NCBI GenBank assembly: GCA_025358195.1
Contig: JANYKP010000140.1
Span: 1 to 8,117 of the forward strand
DNA length: 8,117 nucleotides
Direction: 5' to 3'
Source of the DNA: Cyclobacteriaceae bacterium
GTDB taxonomy: Bacteria; Bacteroidota; Bacteroidia; Cytophagales; Cyclobacteriaceae
The notes below the pieces were generated by a model. It was given only the letters and a program-made list of their open reading frames with translations, had not been told where the DNA came from and ran no database searches. The stretch's first letter is position 1; every line of letters starts with the position of its first letter. A program made the position numbers and the translations under genes. This document shows positions 1-6,492 of the stretch, piece after piece.

Positions 1-89
1 ATCGTCTATTGAGTAATAGTGGTCCCGGTGTAGCCGTCAATGATTTCCCCAAGTCGGGTGGGTTTTCAGTCAGGTGTGTAAAGGACTAA
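1..89 (+). CDS. C-terminal end of a FISUMP-like domain protein (partial)
   Basis: The frame beginning at base 3 is open from the window edge to a TAA at 87-89 and encodes 28 residues, ending in GGFSVRCVKD. The ending G-[FY]-S-V-R-C-V-[KR]-D is typical of the FISUMP domain (Fibrobacter succinogenes major paralogous domain), common at the C-terminus of secreted or surface proteins in Bacteroidota and Fibrobacteres. The preceding LLSNSGPGVAV segment fits the loop before the last strand. The gene starts outside the window, so export signals and other domains cannot be seen. It converges with the minus-strand SUI1/J-protein operon. The family call rests on a short tail and is moderate; that this is a real coding end is fairly likely. 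Confidence 0.55.
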   Translation, partial: RLLSNSGPGVAVNDFPKSGGFSVRCVKD

Positions 90-202
90 TGTTCGAATAT
101 TCCTTTAGCCGCTCATCCTAACTGACTTCGTAAGTAATTGTAAAAAAACTGAAATGCCGCGCAGATCATGGTTTGCTTGAAACAATTCGGTCATCCATCA
201 GT

Positions 203-240
203 AAAAAAATTCTGTATGGGCTCTGGGAATGGGACGCCCC
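203..240 (-). terminator. Weak candidate terminator of the J-protein/SUI1 operon
   Basis: Read on the minus strand just after the SUI1 stop codon, GGGC (236-239 complement) can pair with GCCC (218-221 complement). Nine bases further on comes a run of seven T (203-209 complement). The stem is only 4 solid base pairs and the T-run is not adjacent, so this is a tentative assignment based on position. Confidence 0.25.
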
Positions 241-245
241 TTGAC

Positions 246-593
246 TTATCCCCTCGCTTTTTTAACTCTATACCCCGTTTGCGAAAGGATTTGAACGAGC
301 TTATCCCTGACATCTCCCTGTATCATTATCTCTCCATCCTTACAAGACCCCCCTACACCACATTTTGTTTTCAACAATTTGGTTAGCGCCTCAAGGTCTG
401 CGATAGTACCAACAAATCCTGAAACGATACTCATTTGTTTGCCGGCTCTTCCGCTTTTATCCAGTATGACATAAAGTATTTGTTGTGAAGGAGGCAGCGT
501 GTCTGTGGCGGAAGAAGCCGCCTGCTGAAAAGAAAAATCTGTGTCTGTTGAATAAACTACTCCTTCACGTTTTTTCCAATCATTCTTCTTCAT
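246..593 (-). CDS. eIF1/SUI1-like translation initiation factor (YciH family)
   Basis: This 115-residue protein carries a SUI1 domain at about residues 38-113. Visible hallmarks are KSGRAGKQMSIVSGF (residues 46-60), the KCGVGGSCKDGEIMIQGD core (77-94) and the RDKLVQIL...GYRVKKARG end. SUI1 proteins are the bacterial and archaeal relatives of eIF1, which binds the small ribosomal subunit near the P site and monitors start-codon selection; E. coli YciH has been reported to inhibit translation under stress. The first 35 residues are polar and low in conservation, as is usual for the family. The ATG at 591-593 overlaps the stop of the upstream J-protein gene as ATGA, so the two are probably translationally coupled and share a promoter. 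The domain assignment is secure; the cellular role in Bacteroidota is inferred from the family. Confidence 0.93.
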   Translation of the reverse strand: MKKNDWKKREGVVYSTDTDFSFQQAASSATDTLPPSQQILYVILDKSGRAGKQMSIVSGFVGTIADLEALTKLLKTKCGVGGSCKDGEIMIQGDVRDKLVQILSQTGYRVKKARG

Positions 594-1399
594 AAAATGG
601 AATAAATTAAGAACACCAGGTTAAAGAATAACACGAAGCAAATTAAAACACCGACGTTAAATCTGAATTCGATTCCATTCTTGAGCATCAAACCTAGTAC
701 CGAGACGATCAGTAAAATTGATGGCACCCATAAAAAGTTTTGATAGATGGAATCCAGGCGATGGATCGTGAAACTTTTATTTTTTGCTTCCACTTTCACC
801 AGCACGTTCAGCAGTTTAGAAGTAAATACATTCACCTGTGAATTTACAGGAAAATAATCAACTCCATTAAACGGCACCGGAAATTGGTGGCCCTTATCCG
901 TGACCAGCACGTTGGGCACATGATAGGATTTCCAGTTATGAGTCCGGCGGCTTTCGGGTAGTACGTTTTCCTCACTTACCCGAAATGGAAGTGTATAATC
1001 CAACAAGAGAAAAGCACAATAGAAGGCACCGGCAAGGGAAATGGGCCGCAGGTATTTTAGAAGATGGGCCATCATCAACAAAGCCTCTGACGGTCGTGGC
1101 GGTGGCGGCCGGTAGCCCGGTTGGTGCCTCTTTCGGTAGGCGGGATCCCGGTGCCACCGTTGTCCAGGCGTCGGACCTTCCGAAATAAATCCACCCGTTA
1201 ACAACTGATCATACCGTCCGCGCTTGACAGGGTCCGACAGCACCGCGTGCGCCTCATTGATCTCCTGGAAAAGAGAGGAAGATTCTGCCGACTGATTTTT
1301 ATCCGGGTGGAATACAATCGCCAGCCTTCGATATGCACGCTTGATATCCTCCGTCCTCGCGTGCCGGCTGACACGCAGCATTTTATAATAGTCTTTCAA
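590..1399 (-). CDS. Membrane-anchored J-domain (DnaJ-like) protein with TTG start
   Basis: This 269-residue protein opens with a complete J domain (about residues 1-66): DYYKMLRV at 3-10, the HPD motif at 31-33 that stimulates Hsp70 (DnaK) ATPase, and the KRGRYDQLL helix end at 59-67. A Pro/Arg-rich linker (about 76-104) follows, then a hydrophobic segment near 119-137 and two more near 222-240 and 247-268. There is no zinc-finger or peptide-binding CTD, so this is a type III J-protein that would recruit DnaK to the membrane rather than a general DnaJ. The start is unusual. TTG at 1397-1399 is the only usable initiator that keeps the full J domain, because an in-frame TGA lies two codons upstream (1403-1405) and the next ATG (1379-1381) would delete DYYK. 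A TACCTTTG box lies four bases upstream. The stop overlaps the SUI1 start. The client is unknown. Confidence 0.9.
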   Translation of the reverse strand: MKDYYKMLRVSRHARTEDIKRAYRRLAIVFHPDKNQSAESSSLFQEINEAHAVLSDPVKRGRYDQLLTGGFISEGPTPGQRWHRDPAYRKRHQPGYRPPPPRPSEALLMMAHLLKYLRPISLAGAFYCAFLLLDYTLPFRVSEENVLPESRRTHNWKSYHVPNVLVTDKGHQFPVPFNGVDYFPVNSQVNVFTSKLLNVLVKVEAKNKSFTIHRLDSIYQNFLWVPSILLIVSVLGLMLKNGIEFRFNVGVLICFVLFFNLVFLIYSIL

Positions 1400-1403
1400 C
1401 TTT

Positions 1404-1411
1404 CAAAGGTA
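1404..1411 (-). promoter_or_regulatory. Bacteroidota-type -7 box (TACCTTTG) of the J-protein operon
   Basis: The minus strand reads TACCTTTG, an exact match to the Bacteroidota -7 consensus TAnnTTTG, four bases before the TTG start. A TTTT stretch about 19 bases upstream could act as a poor -33 element (consensus TTTG). The expected transcription start falls at or within a few bases of the start codon, implying a leaderless or nearly leaderless mRNA. Confidence 0.5.
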
Positions 1412-1415
1412 ATCC

Positions 1416-1465
1416 AAAAAAAAACTTATGAAAAAGTCGTGACCCACTTATTGGGAGCACGACTT
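1416..1465 (-). terminator. Rho-independent terminator of the universal stress gene
   Basis: An 8-bp perfect stem, AAGTCGTG (1434-1441) with CACGACTT (1458-1465), is continued by an inner CCCA/TGGG stem (1443-1446 and 1452-1455) closing on a 5-base loop. On the minus strand the hairpin is followed by TTTTT (within 1431-1435) and then nine T (1416-1424). It lies 26 bases past the stress-protein stop codon, as expected for an intrinsic terminator. The same T-rich stretch runs into the J-protein promoter, so terminator and next promoter are packed together. Confidence 0.75.
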
Positions 1466-1490
1466 CACTATTGGAAAAGAATTGAGAATT

Positions 1491-2342
1491 TTAACGCTTC
1501 ACAACAAAGGTAAGAACAGGACGAGAAGCGTGACTTGCCACTTCCTCGGCTACGCTCCCTGCAATTACGTGAGCAAATCCTGAACGACCATGTGTTGCCA
1601 TGGCGATTAAGTCGGCATCAATTTGATCAGCAAACCGGATAATCCCTTCTTCGATGGTCAGATCATTGAAGATATTCAGCGTATAATTCTTCAAACCTAC
1701 CTTCTTGGCAAATTTGTCCATGTAATCTTTCACGATATGGTCACGCTGGAAATCCCCGGGTGTGTTTATTCGTACCAAATGAATTGTTGAGTTATAGATT
1801 TGCTGGGTACGCTTGATGATTCGCGTAAAGACTTCCTCCTCTTTCGATAACGAGCTAGCAAACACGATATTTTTAAAATCCGAAGAAGCAGGTTTCTTCA
1901 TTACAGTAAGCACTGGGCAATGAGAAGTCCGTATAATTTTTTCGGTATTGGAACCAATTAACATTCCATCAATTCCTGTCCTGCCGGAAGTTCCCATTAC
2001 CACAAGATCCACTTTCTGTTCGGCAATAATGGTCTTCATTCCATGGTACGGATTCCCAATCCGCAATTGTCCATCCACTCGTACCGCCGCCAGGCGGGGA
2101 TCTGCTACGGCTTTTTGTAATTGTTTGCGGGATTTTTCGATAAGCTTCAACGTAAAGAGCCGATCCTCCTGTCGGCCGGTATAGGGCGCCTGGCCCGCCA
2201 CATTGAAGGAACCACCCGTAGCTTCTTCTACAATATGAAGTAGTATGAGATCTGCACCTGATTTTTTTGCAATGTCAAATGCTACGTCCGTGGCCGTAGC
2301 AGCCTCTTTGGAAAAATCGGTAGGGACAAGTATTTTTTTCAT
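1491..2342 (-). CDS. Universal stress protein, tandem UspA domains
   Basis: This 283-residue protein consists of two UspA domains, about residues 1-148 and 155-283. The first starts with KKILVPTDFS and has the ATP-binding signature G-2X-G-9X-G-S at G117, G120, G130 and S131. The second ends with ATHGRSGFAHVIAGS (249-263), keeping G252, G262 and S263 but with Ala at the first Gly position. Both domains finish with the usual RPVLT/CPVLT strand. Tandem Usp proteins are cytoplasmic, often bind ATP and respond to starvation, redox or envelope stress; the direct effect of this one cannot be read from sequence. The ATG at 2340-2342 is the natural start because the first beta strand begins at residue 3. 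A TACTTTTA sequence on the minus strand (2367-2374) resembles a -7 box, without a clear -33 partner. It is monocistronic given its own terminator. Confidence 0.95.
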   Translation of the reverse strand: MKKILVPTDFSKEAATATDVAFDIAKKSGADLILLHIVEEATGGSFNVAGQAPYTGRQEDRLFTLKLIEKSRKQLQKAVADPRLAAVRVDGQLRIGNPYHGMKTIIAEQKVDLVVMGTSGRTGIDGMLIGSNTEKIIRTSHCPVLTVMKKPASSDFKNIVFASSLSKEEEVFTRIIKRTQQIYNSTIHLVRINTPGDFQRDHIVKDYMDKFAKKVGLKNYTLNIFNDLTIEEGIIRFADQIDADLIAMATHGRSGFAHVIAGSVAEEVASHASRPVLTFVVKR

Positions 2343-2411
2343 CTTAATTAATGCTTTGGTTGCAGGTAAAAGTAGGGATTTTGGGGTAAATCGTGAGGAT
2401 TGTTCAAAGTT

Positions 2412-2427
2412 ATTTTAAGGTTAAAAT
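2412..2427. repeat. 16-bp perfect palindrome upstream of the stress gene
   Basis: ATTTTAA, a GG spacer and TTAAAAT form a perfect 7-bp inverted repeat, about 70 bases upstream of the universal stress protein start. A two-base loop is too tight for a good hairpin, so a dimeric protein operator is the more natural reading. AT-richness makes chance occurrence plausible. The rest of 2343-2565 holds no recognisable gene. Confidence 0.3.
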
Positions 2428-2568
2428 CAGTCTCTACGTCATCTAATGTCTTGTTTTGATTTTTTCATATACTTTATTTTTTTAGTTGTCTAGATTGGCC
2501 AGACCTGTTTGTCGTTCGAATGTGGTCAAAAAAAATATCAACTTGAGTATGAAAGCGATGCCAAATAA

Positions 2569-2676
2569 AACAAAGAAACTTTCGCGAATCTCTCTCCGGA
2601 CCAGATGCGGGGCGAAATGCTAAAATTGAATACCTGGATGGGCGACCTGGCCCAAAAAGGAAAACTGGTTGGAATG
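2569..2676 (+). pseudogene. Relic of the 5' part of a YCII-domain protein gene
   Basis: The frame after the TAA at 2566-2568 reads as a YCII-family segment: NLSPDQM, then LNTWMGDLAQKGKLVG, matching the family pattern L-S-P-[ED]-x-M ... W-x-x-[WI]-[MI]-G-x-L-x-x-x-G-K-L. YCII proteins are small (about 100-120 residues) enzyme-like domains of poorly known function. Only about 35 residues survive. The expected N-terminal strand is disrupted, since the in-frame stop at 2566 removes any start codon. The match ends at a TGA (2677-2679), exactly where sequence of another gene family begins in a different frame. I read this as a dead fragment; no intact product can be made. Confidence 0.6.
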
Positions 2677-2678
2677 TG

Positions 2679-2774
2679 AATGAAGCAAAAAAGTACTTTG
2701 AAGATGCGATGCTCCTCACCCGTTCGCCAACTGAAAAACGATTACTTCAAACGAAAATCACAAAACTACTTTGA
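2679..2774 (+). pseudogene. Relic of the 3' end of an ECF sigma factor gene (DUF6596 type)
   Basis: This frame encodes NEAKKYFEDAMLLTRSPTEK followed by RLLQTKITKLL and a TGA at 2772-2774. The pattern A-x-x-x-[FY]-x-x-A-[ILM]-x-L-[TA]-x-[SN]-x-x-E-[KR]-x-[FL]-L is the usual C-terminal helical-repeat end of the long ECF sigma factors with a DUF6596 region, where it follows a 'LGDLY..LN' helix. The sigma2 and sigma4 regions and most of the C-terminal domain are absent. ECF sigma genes of this type commonly lie directly downstream of YCII genes, which is what the flanking relic suggests. The stop codon overlaps the last 9 bases of the convergent amidohydrolase gene. The alternative is a fragment of some other TPR-like protein. 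Confidence 0.5.
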
Positions 2775-4367
2775 TCCCGACCCAAAACCAGGACCTTTTA
2801 GCACCTGACCACTCCGCACCCCGGTATGTTTTCCATTCTCCGCCACAACCTGTCCGTTTACCATTACAAAATTAAATCCGTTGGAATACGCATGTGGTTT
2901 AACAAATGTTGATTGATCTCCAACATTGCCTTCATCAAAAATGACGAGATCAGCAGCCATACCTTCGCGGATAAGTCCGCGGTCTTTCAACTGAAATTTC
3001 TGGGCGGGCAACGAGGTCATACGTCGGATCGCTTCTTCCAGAGGAATCACTTTCATTAACCGGACATACTCACCCAACACGCGGGCATTGGTGCCATAGG
3101 CCCGCGGGTGCGGCATGCCTGATCCGTAACGGGCAATACCTGCGTCCGAGGCAAACATGTTGAATGGGTATTGCATGATTCGCTTGAGGTCGTCTTCGTT
3201 CATACTGAAATAAATCATGCTCGCGCTTCCGTTTTCCACCATCTCAAGAACCGTCTCCGCTTCATTTGAAAGGTTTGGCTTTCTCTTTTTTAGAAGATTG
3301 ACTTCCGCAATATTCTTACCATTGAATGTCGTGTCAGCAGCATAATACGCCACGATGGCGAAACCATAATTCGTGATTTTCTTTTTCTTCAGACCTTCAA
3401 GTATTTCCAACTTGATTTTCAGGCGCAGCTTCGGATTTTTTAATCTGATCTTCACCGAATCCATTCCTCCGGACAACGCCCAGTTGGGAATTTGTGTATT
3501 TAAGGTTGTGCTGCTTGCAACATAGGGATATTGGTCAATGGTCACATCGATCCCATTCTTGCGTGCCTTTTCAACCTGAGCCACGGTGCTGACTGAGCGG
3601 CCCCAGTTGGGTTTGTAGGTGACCTTAAAATGTGAAATCTCAACAGGAATGTTGGCTTGACGCCCGATATTAATGGCTTCCTCAATGGCTTCCGTCACAT
3701 GATCTCCTTCGTCGCGAATGTGCGAGGCATACACACCATTGAACCTGGATGCTGCTTTTGCAAGACCGATCACTTCCGGGGTTTTTGAATAAGTTCCGGG
3801 CACATAAATCAACCCGGTGGATAAGCCTACCGCACCTTCCTGCATTGCCTTGGCTACTACTTCTTCCATTTTCAATTGCTCCTCTGGAGAGGGATCGCGT
3901 TGACCATCCCCCATTACTTTTCTTCGTACACTGTTGTGCCCGATCAGCGTAGCAACATTAATGGAAGTCTTTACACTGTCCAGTTGCCGGAAATATCTGG
4001 CGATATCAACGTTTGAGCCACCGCAATTTCCTGTAACAACGGATGTAACGCCATCCATGATAAAGTTGCCAGCGGTAGGCACTTTCAAATCATTTCCTTC
4101 AATATGGGTATGGACATCGATGAACCCAGGCGCAACAATCAGGCCTTTTGCATCAATGACACGCGGGGAATTCCAGCCGGCAGCGTTCCCAATCTTTGCG
4201 ATCTTTCCATCTTTCACTGCCACATCGCCATAGTACCATGAATTCCCCGCACCATCGACAATCTTTCCATGGAGAATGACAACGTCATATTGTTGAGCTT
4301 GAAGATGGAATGTTAAAAAGAATAGTACCCCCATGCTTAGCATTTGTATCATTTGTGCTCGATTCAT
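2766..4367 (-). CDS. Exported D-aminoacylase family amidohydrolase (N-acyl-D-amino-acid deacylase)
   Basis: From ATG 4365-4367 this is a 533-residue metal-dependent amidohydrolase with the D-aminoacylase subfamily pattern. Expected metal and active-site positions are all visible: HTH (H86, H88) in GFIDVHTHIE, Cys115 in TGNCGG, H216 in ASHIRDE, H246 in EISHFK and D408 in FASDAG. Family members hydrolyse N-acyl-D-amino acids, D-aminoacyl compounds or N-acyl-D-glutamate, releasing the D-amino acid; the substrate here cannot be fixed from sequence. The N-terminus is a signal peptide (MNRAQMIQ, a hydrophobic stretch at about 10-20, then LQA|Q near 24), so it should be periplasmic or lipid-free exported. 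An in-frame GTG at 4416-4418 would add 17 residues, but that extension spoils the signal peptide, so the ATG is preferred. It is divergent from the helicase gene and shares a short 77-bp promoter region with it. A role in recycling cell-wall or environmental D-amino acids is an inference. Confidence 0.92.
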   Translation of the reverse strand: MNRAQMIQMLSMGVLFFLTFHLQAQQYDVVILHGKIVDGAGNSWYYGDVAVKDGKIAKIGNAAGWNSPRVIDAKGLIVAPGFIDVHTHIEGNDLKVPTAGNFIMDGVTSVVTGNCGGSNVDIARYFRQLDSVKTSINVATLIGHNSVRRKVMGDGQRDPSPEEQLKMEEVVAKAMQEGAVGLSTGLIYVPGTYSKTPEVIGLAKAASRFNGVYASHIRDEGDHVTEAIEEAINIGRQANIPVEISHFKVTYKPNWGRSVSTVAQVEKARKNGIDVTIDQYPYVASSTTLNTQIPNWALSGGMDSVKIRLKNPKLRLKIKLEILEGLKKKKITNYGFAIVAYYAADTTFNGKNIAEVNLLKKRKPNLSNEAETVLEMVENGSASMIYFSMNEDDLKRIMQYPFNMFASDAGIARYGSGMPHPRAYGTNARVLGEYVRLMKVIPLEEAIRRMTSLPAQKFQLKDRGLIREGMAADLVIFDEGNVGDQSTFVKPHAYSNGFNFVMVNGQVVAENGKHTGVRSGQVLKGPGFGSGSK

Positions 4368-4428
4368 TGCGCTGGTTTTTTTCCTGAAAATAGCTAAAAA
4401 TAAAAAATCAACTGCCACCGGCCATCAC

Positions 4429-4436
4429 TACTTTTG
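4429..4436 (+). promoter_or_regulatory. -7 box (TACTTTTG) of the helicase gene, near-leaderless
   Basis: TACTTTTG matches the Bacteroidota -7 consensus TAnnTTTG exactly and ends 8 bases before the helicase ATG. There is no good TTTG at the -33 position. A start site the usual few bases beyond the box would fall at or next to the ATG at 4445, and no Shine-Dalgarno sequence is present in the 8-base gap. Confidence 0.5.
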
Positions 4437-4444
4437 CCGTCTTT

Positions 4445-6424
4445 ATGAATTCGATCCAGCAACTTCAGACAACTTTGGAGCTCATCAAGCTAGAACGCCA
4501 GGCCGATTTGGAGCAGTACAGGCAAAAGGTACTGCTTCGGTCCCTCAGCCAGCGGACGAAAGAAGGCGTCACCTGGTACCCCGTCCGACTTAAACGGGAC
4601 TATATCGGCACAGGAGAACGGATCATCGTTGAACTGGATCGCACCAATCATCTCGATCAACCTCATAGTTTTCAAAGCGGCAAACTGGTTAGCTTGTTTA
4701 GCAATGCTTCCGGCAAACCTGAAAAAGAGCATGTCAACGGGGTCGTAAACTATGTTAGCGATAATACCCTGGTCATGACTGTCAACGGGGATGATCTTCC
4801 GTCCTGGATCGACGATGGCATGCTGGGGGTGGATGTGATGTTTGATGATATGACCTATAAGGAGATGGAGCATGCCATGAAGGCGGTGATGAAAGCGGAG
4901 GGTAACCGGCTGGCGGAACTAAGAGAAGTATTATTAGGGGATACTGGGTGCTGGGTGCCGGGTACTGGCAGAGTTCACCCAGAATCAAGTAACTCACCAT
5001 CAGTCGCATTCGGTGTGCAGGCCAGCCACCAGCACCCAGCATCAAGTATCTTAAACGAAAGTCAAAACAGCGCCCTTCAAAAAATTCTTCACTCGCCCGA
5101 CGTCGCCTTCATCCACGGTCCTCCTGGCACGGGTAAGACGACTACGTTGGTGCAGGGTATTTTGCATACCGTTAAAATAGAAATGCAAGTATTGGTATGC
5201 ACGCCCAGTAACGCTGCCATTGATTTATTAGTGGAAAAACTTAGCGAGAAGGGATTGAATGTCCTGCGCATTGGACATCCGGCACGGGTAACAGAACAGA
5301 CGCTTAGTAAAACATTAGATGCACGTATCGCGGCTCATTCCAATTTTTCGGAGCTGCGTGTTCTCCGAAAAAAATTGGAGCATTTGCGTGGCATGGCTTC
5401 CAAATACAAACGGAATTTTGGTCACCATGAAAAAGAACAGCGAAGATTGCTAAAAGAAGAAGTCCGTTTGCTCAAGTCAGATGCGGATTTGCTGGAGTTT
5501 TACATTGTCAATGATTTACTCAATACAACCCAAGTAATCTGCTGTACGCTGGTTGGCTCCTCTCATTCGGTCCTTCGTGGAAAAAAATTCAAAATTGTAT
5601 TTATTGATGAAGCCGCCCAGGCCCTTGAGCCTGCCTGCTGGATACCCATTCTAAAATCAGAACGTGTAGTTTTTGCAGGCGACCACTGTCAGCTGCCTCC
5701 GACCATCAAATCTACAGATGCTGCCAGGGCGGGTTTGTCGATGACACTCTTTGAAAAAGGAATTTTGAAACATCCTGATCGATCTTCCATGTTGCGGGTT
5801 CAATACCGTATGCATCAACACATCATGAAGTTTTCGTCGTACTATTTTTATAAAGATGAATTAATTGCACACGAATCGGTAAAAAATGAATTGCTCCGGC
5901 CTAATCAATCACCGATAGAATTTATCGACACCGCGGGCTGCGGTTATACGGAAGCGCAGGATCCCGAGACATTGAGCCGCTTCAACGAAGAAGAGGCACA
6001 ATTACTAATCCGGCTTACTGAAAAGTTGGTGGAGGACATCGGACCGGAAGAATGGCTGGAGCAAAATTTAACGATGGGCATCATCACACCCTACCGGGCA
6101 CAAGTTGACCACTTACATAAACTGGCAGAAGCTTCCAGTGTACTTGAACCCCTTCACAAGCTGATCACCATTAATACTGTCGATGCCTTCCAGGGTCAGG
6201 AACGAGATGTAATAGCCATCAGCTTTGTGCGCAGCAATGACAAAAGTGAAGTGGGTTTTCTCAGTGATATCCGAAGAACCAACGTAGCCATGACTCGTGC
6301 AAGAAGAAAACTGATCATGATCGGTGACAGCGCTACGCTCGGTTCACATCCGTTTTATGTAAAATTGCTTGAGTTTTTACAGAAAGACGAGTTTTATAAG
6401 AGTGCTTTTGAGATTGGGGGCTGA
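4445..6424 (+). CDS. SF1 helicase, IGHMBP2/Upf1-like family
   Basis: This 659-residue protein aligns by eye over its full length with the IGHMBP2 (SMUBP-2)/Upf1-like superfamily 1B helicases, which translocate 5'-3' on RNA or DNA. After an N-terminal coiled stretch (about 1-35) and a beta-barrel 1B-like region (about 40-125) come the Q motif LNESQ (203-207), Walker A GPPGTGKTT (225-233), motif Ia CTPSNAAIDLL, motif II DEAA (388-391) followed by QALEPACWIP, motif III GDHCQLPP (412-419), motif IV QYRMH (453-457), motif V VDAFQGQERD (579-588) and motif VI NVAMTRAR (613-620). No zinc finger or R3H domain is present, as in bacterial relatives. All catalytic positions are intact. Oddity: residues 166-202 are encoded by an in-frame palindromic repeat element lying between the stalk and the Q motif, where relatives have only a short loop. 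The biological substrate in bacteria is not established. Confidence 0.94.
   Translation: MNSIQQLQTTLELIKLERQADLEQYRQKVLLRSLSQRTKEGVTWYPVRLKRDYIGTGERIIVELDRTNHLDQPHSFQSGKLVSLFSNASGKPEKEHVNGVVNYVSDNTLVMTVNGDDLPSWIDDGMLGVDVMFDDMTYKEMEHAMKAVMKAEGNRLAELREVLLGDTGCWVPGTGRVHPESSNSPSVAFGVQASHQHPASSILNESQNSALQKILHSPDVAFIHGPPGTGKTTTLVQGILHTVKIEMQVLVCTPSNAAIDLLVEKLSEKGLNVLRIGHPARVTEQTLSKTLDARIAAHSNFSELRVLRKKLEHLRGMASKYKRNFGHHEKEQRRLLKEEVRLLKSDADLLEFYIVNDLLNTTQVICCTLVGSSHSVLRGKKFKIVFIDEAAQALEPACWIPILKSERVVFAGDHCQLPPTIKSTDAARAGLSMTLFEKGILKHPDRSSMLRVQYRMHQHIMKFSSYYFYKDELIAHESVKNELLRPNQSPIEFIDTAGCGYTEAQDPETLSRFNEEEAQLLIRLTEKLVEDIGPEEWLEQNLTMGIITPYRAQVDHLHKLAEASSVLEPLHKLITINTVDAFQGQERDVIAISFVRSNDKSEVGFLSDIRRTNVAMTRARRKLIMIGDSATLGSHPFYVKLLEFLQKDEFYKSAFEIGG
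4940..5050. repeat. Palindromic heptamer-built repeat element inside the helicase gene
   Basis: The left arm (4940-4969) and right arm (5020-5050) are inverted copies, matching at 24 of 30 positions with a perfect TGCTGGGTGC core. Each arm is itself a run of heptamers: GGGTGCT, GGGTGCC, GGGTACT (4946-4966) and AGCCACC, AGCACCC, AGCATCA (5024-5044). A smaller GAGTT/AACTC inverted repeat (4971-4975, 4991-4995) lies in the loop. The element is 111 bp, so it adds 37 codons without changing frame. The encoded stretch (residues 166-202, rich in Gly, Ser, Pro, His) has no resemblance to the helicase family. This looks like a non-coding dispersed repeat that landed in a permissive loop. Confidence 0.7.
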
Positions 6425-6426
6425 AA

Positions 6427-6468
6427 GTTCAAGGTCCAAGGTTAAAAATTCAAGGTTCAAGGTTCAAG
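6427..6468. repeat. GTTCAAG heptamer repeat
   Basis: Just past the helicase stop, GTTCAAG (6427-6433), GTCCAAG (6434-6440), an interrupting GTTAAAAA, then TTCAAG (6449-6454), GTTCAAG (6455-6461) and GTTCAAG (6462-6468) form a degenerate tandem array, ending in GTTGAAAA. It is intergenic and shows no stem strong enough for a terminator. Confidence 0.75.
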
Positions 6469-6492
6469 GTTGAAAATGGAAAGCAGCGAACC

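Noticed and set aside
168..386. Plus-strand open frame of 72 codons overlapping the SUI1 gene end
   Set aside because: Most of it is antisense to the conserved SUI1 core and it shows no family features.
2474..2719. Minus-strand open frame of 81 codons antisense to the relic region
   Set aside because: Composition is rich in Arg, Phe and Ser without domain features. It is the reverse complement of the YCII/ECF relic and is better explained as a shadow.
4368..4418. GTG start extending the amidohydrolase by 17 residues
   Set aside because: The extension would put charged residues and a second hydrophobic stretch before a good signal peptide, and it reads through AT-rich promoter sequence.
4490..5045. 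Minus-strand open frames antisense to the helicase N-terminal half
   Set aside because: They lie opposite a fully conserved helicase frame. The Pro/Ser-rich one is the antisense of the repeat element.
4940..5050. Possible insertion sequence or transposon in the helicase
   Set aside because: It is only 111 bp with no transposase, and no clear target-site duplication could be seen at its borders, so it is called a palindromic repeat rather than a mobile element.
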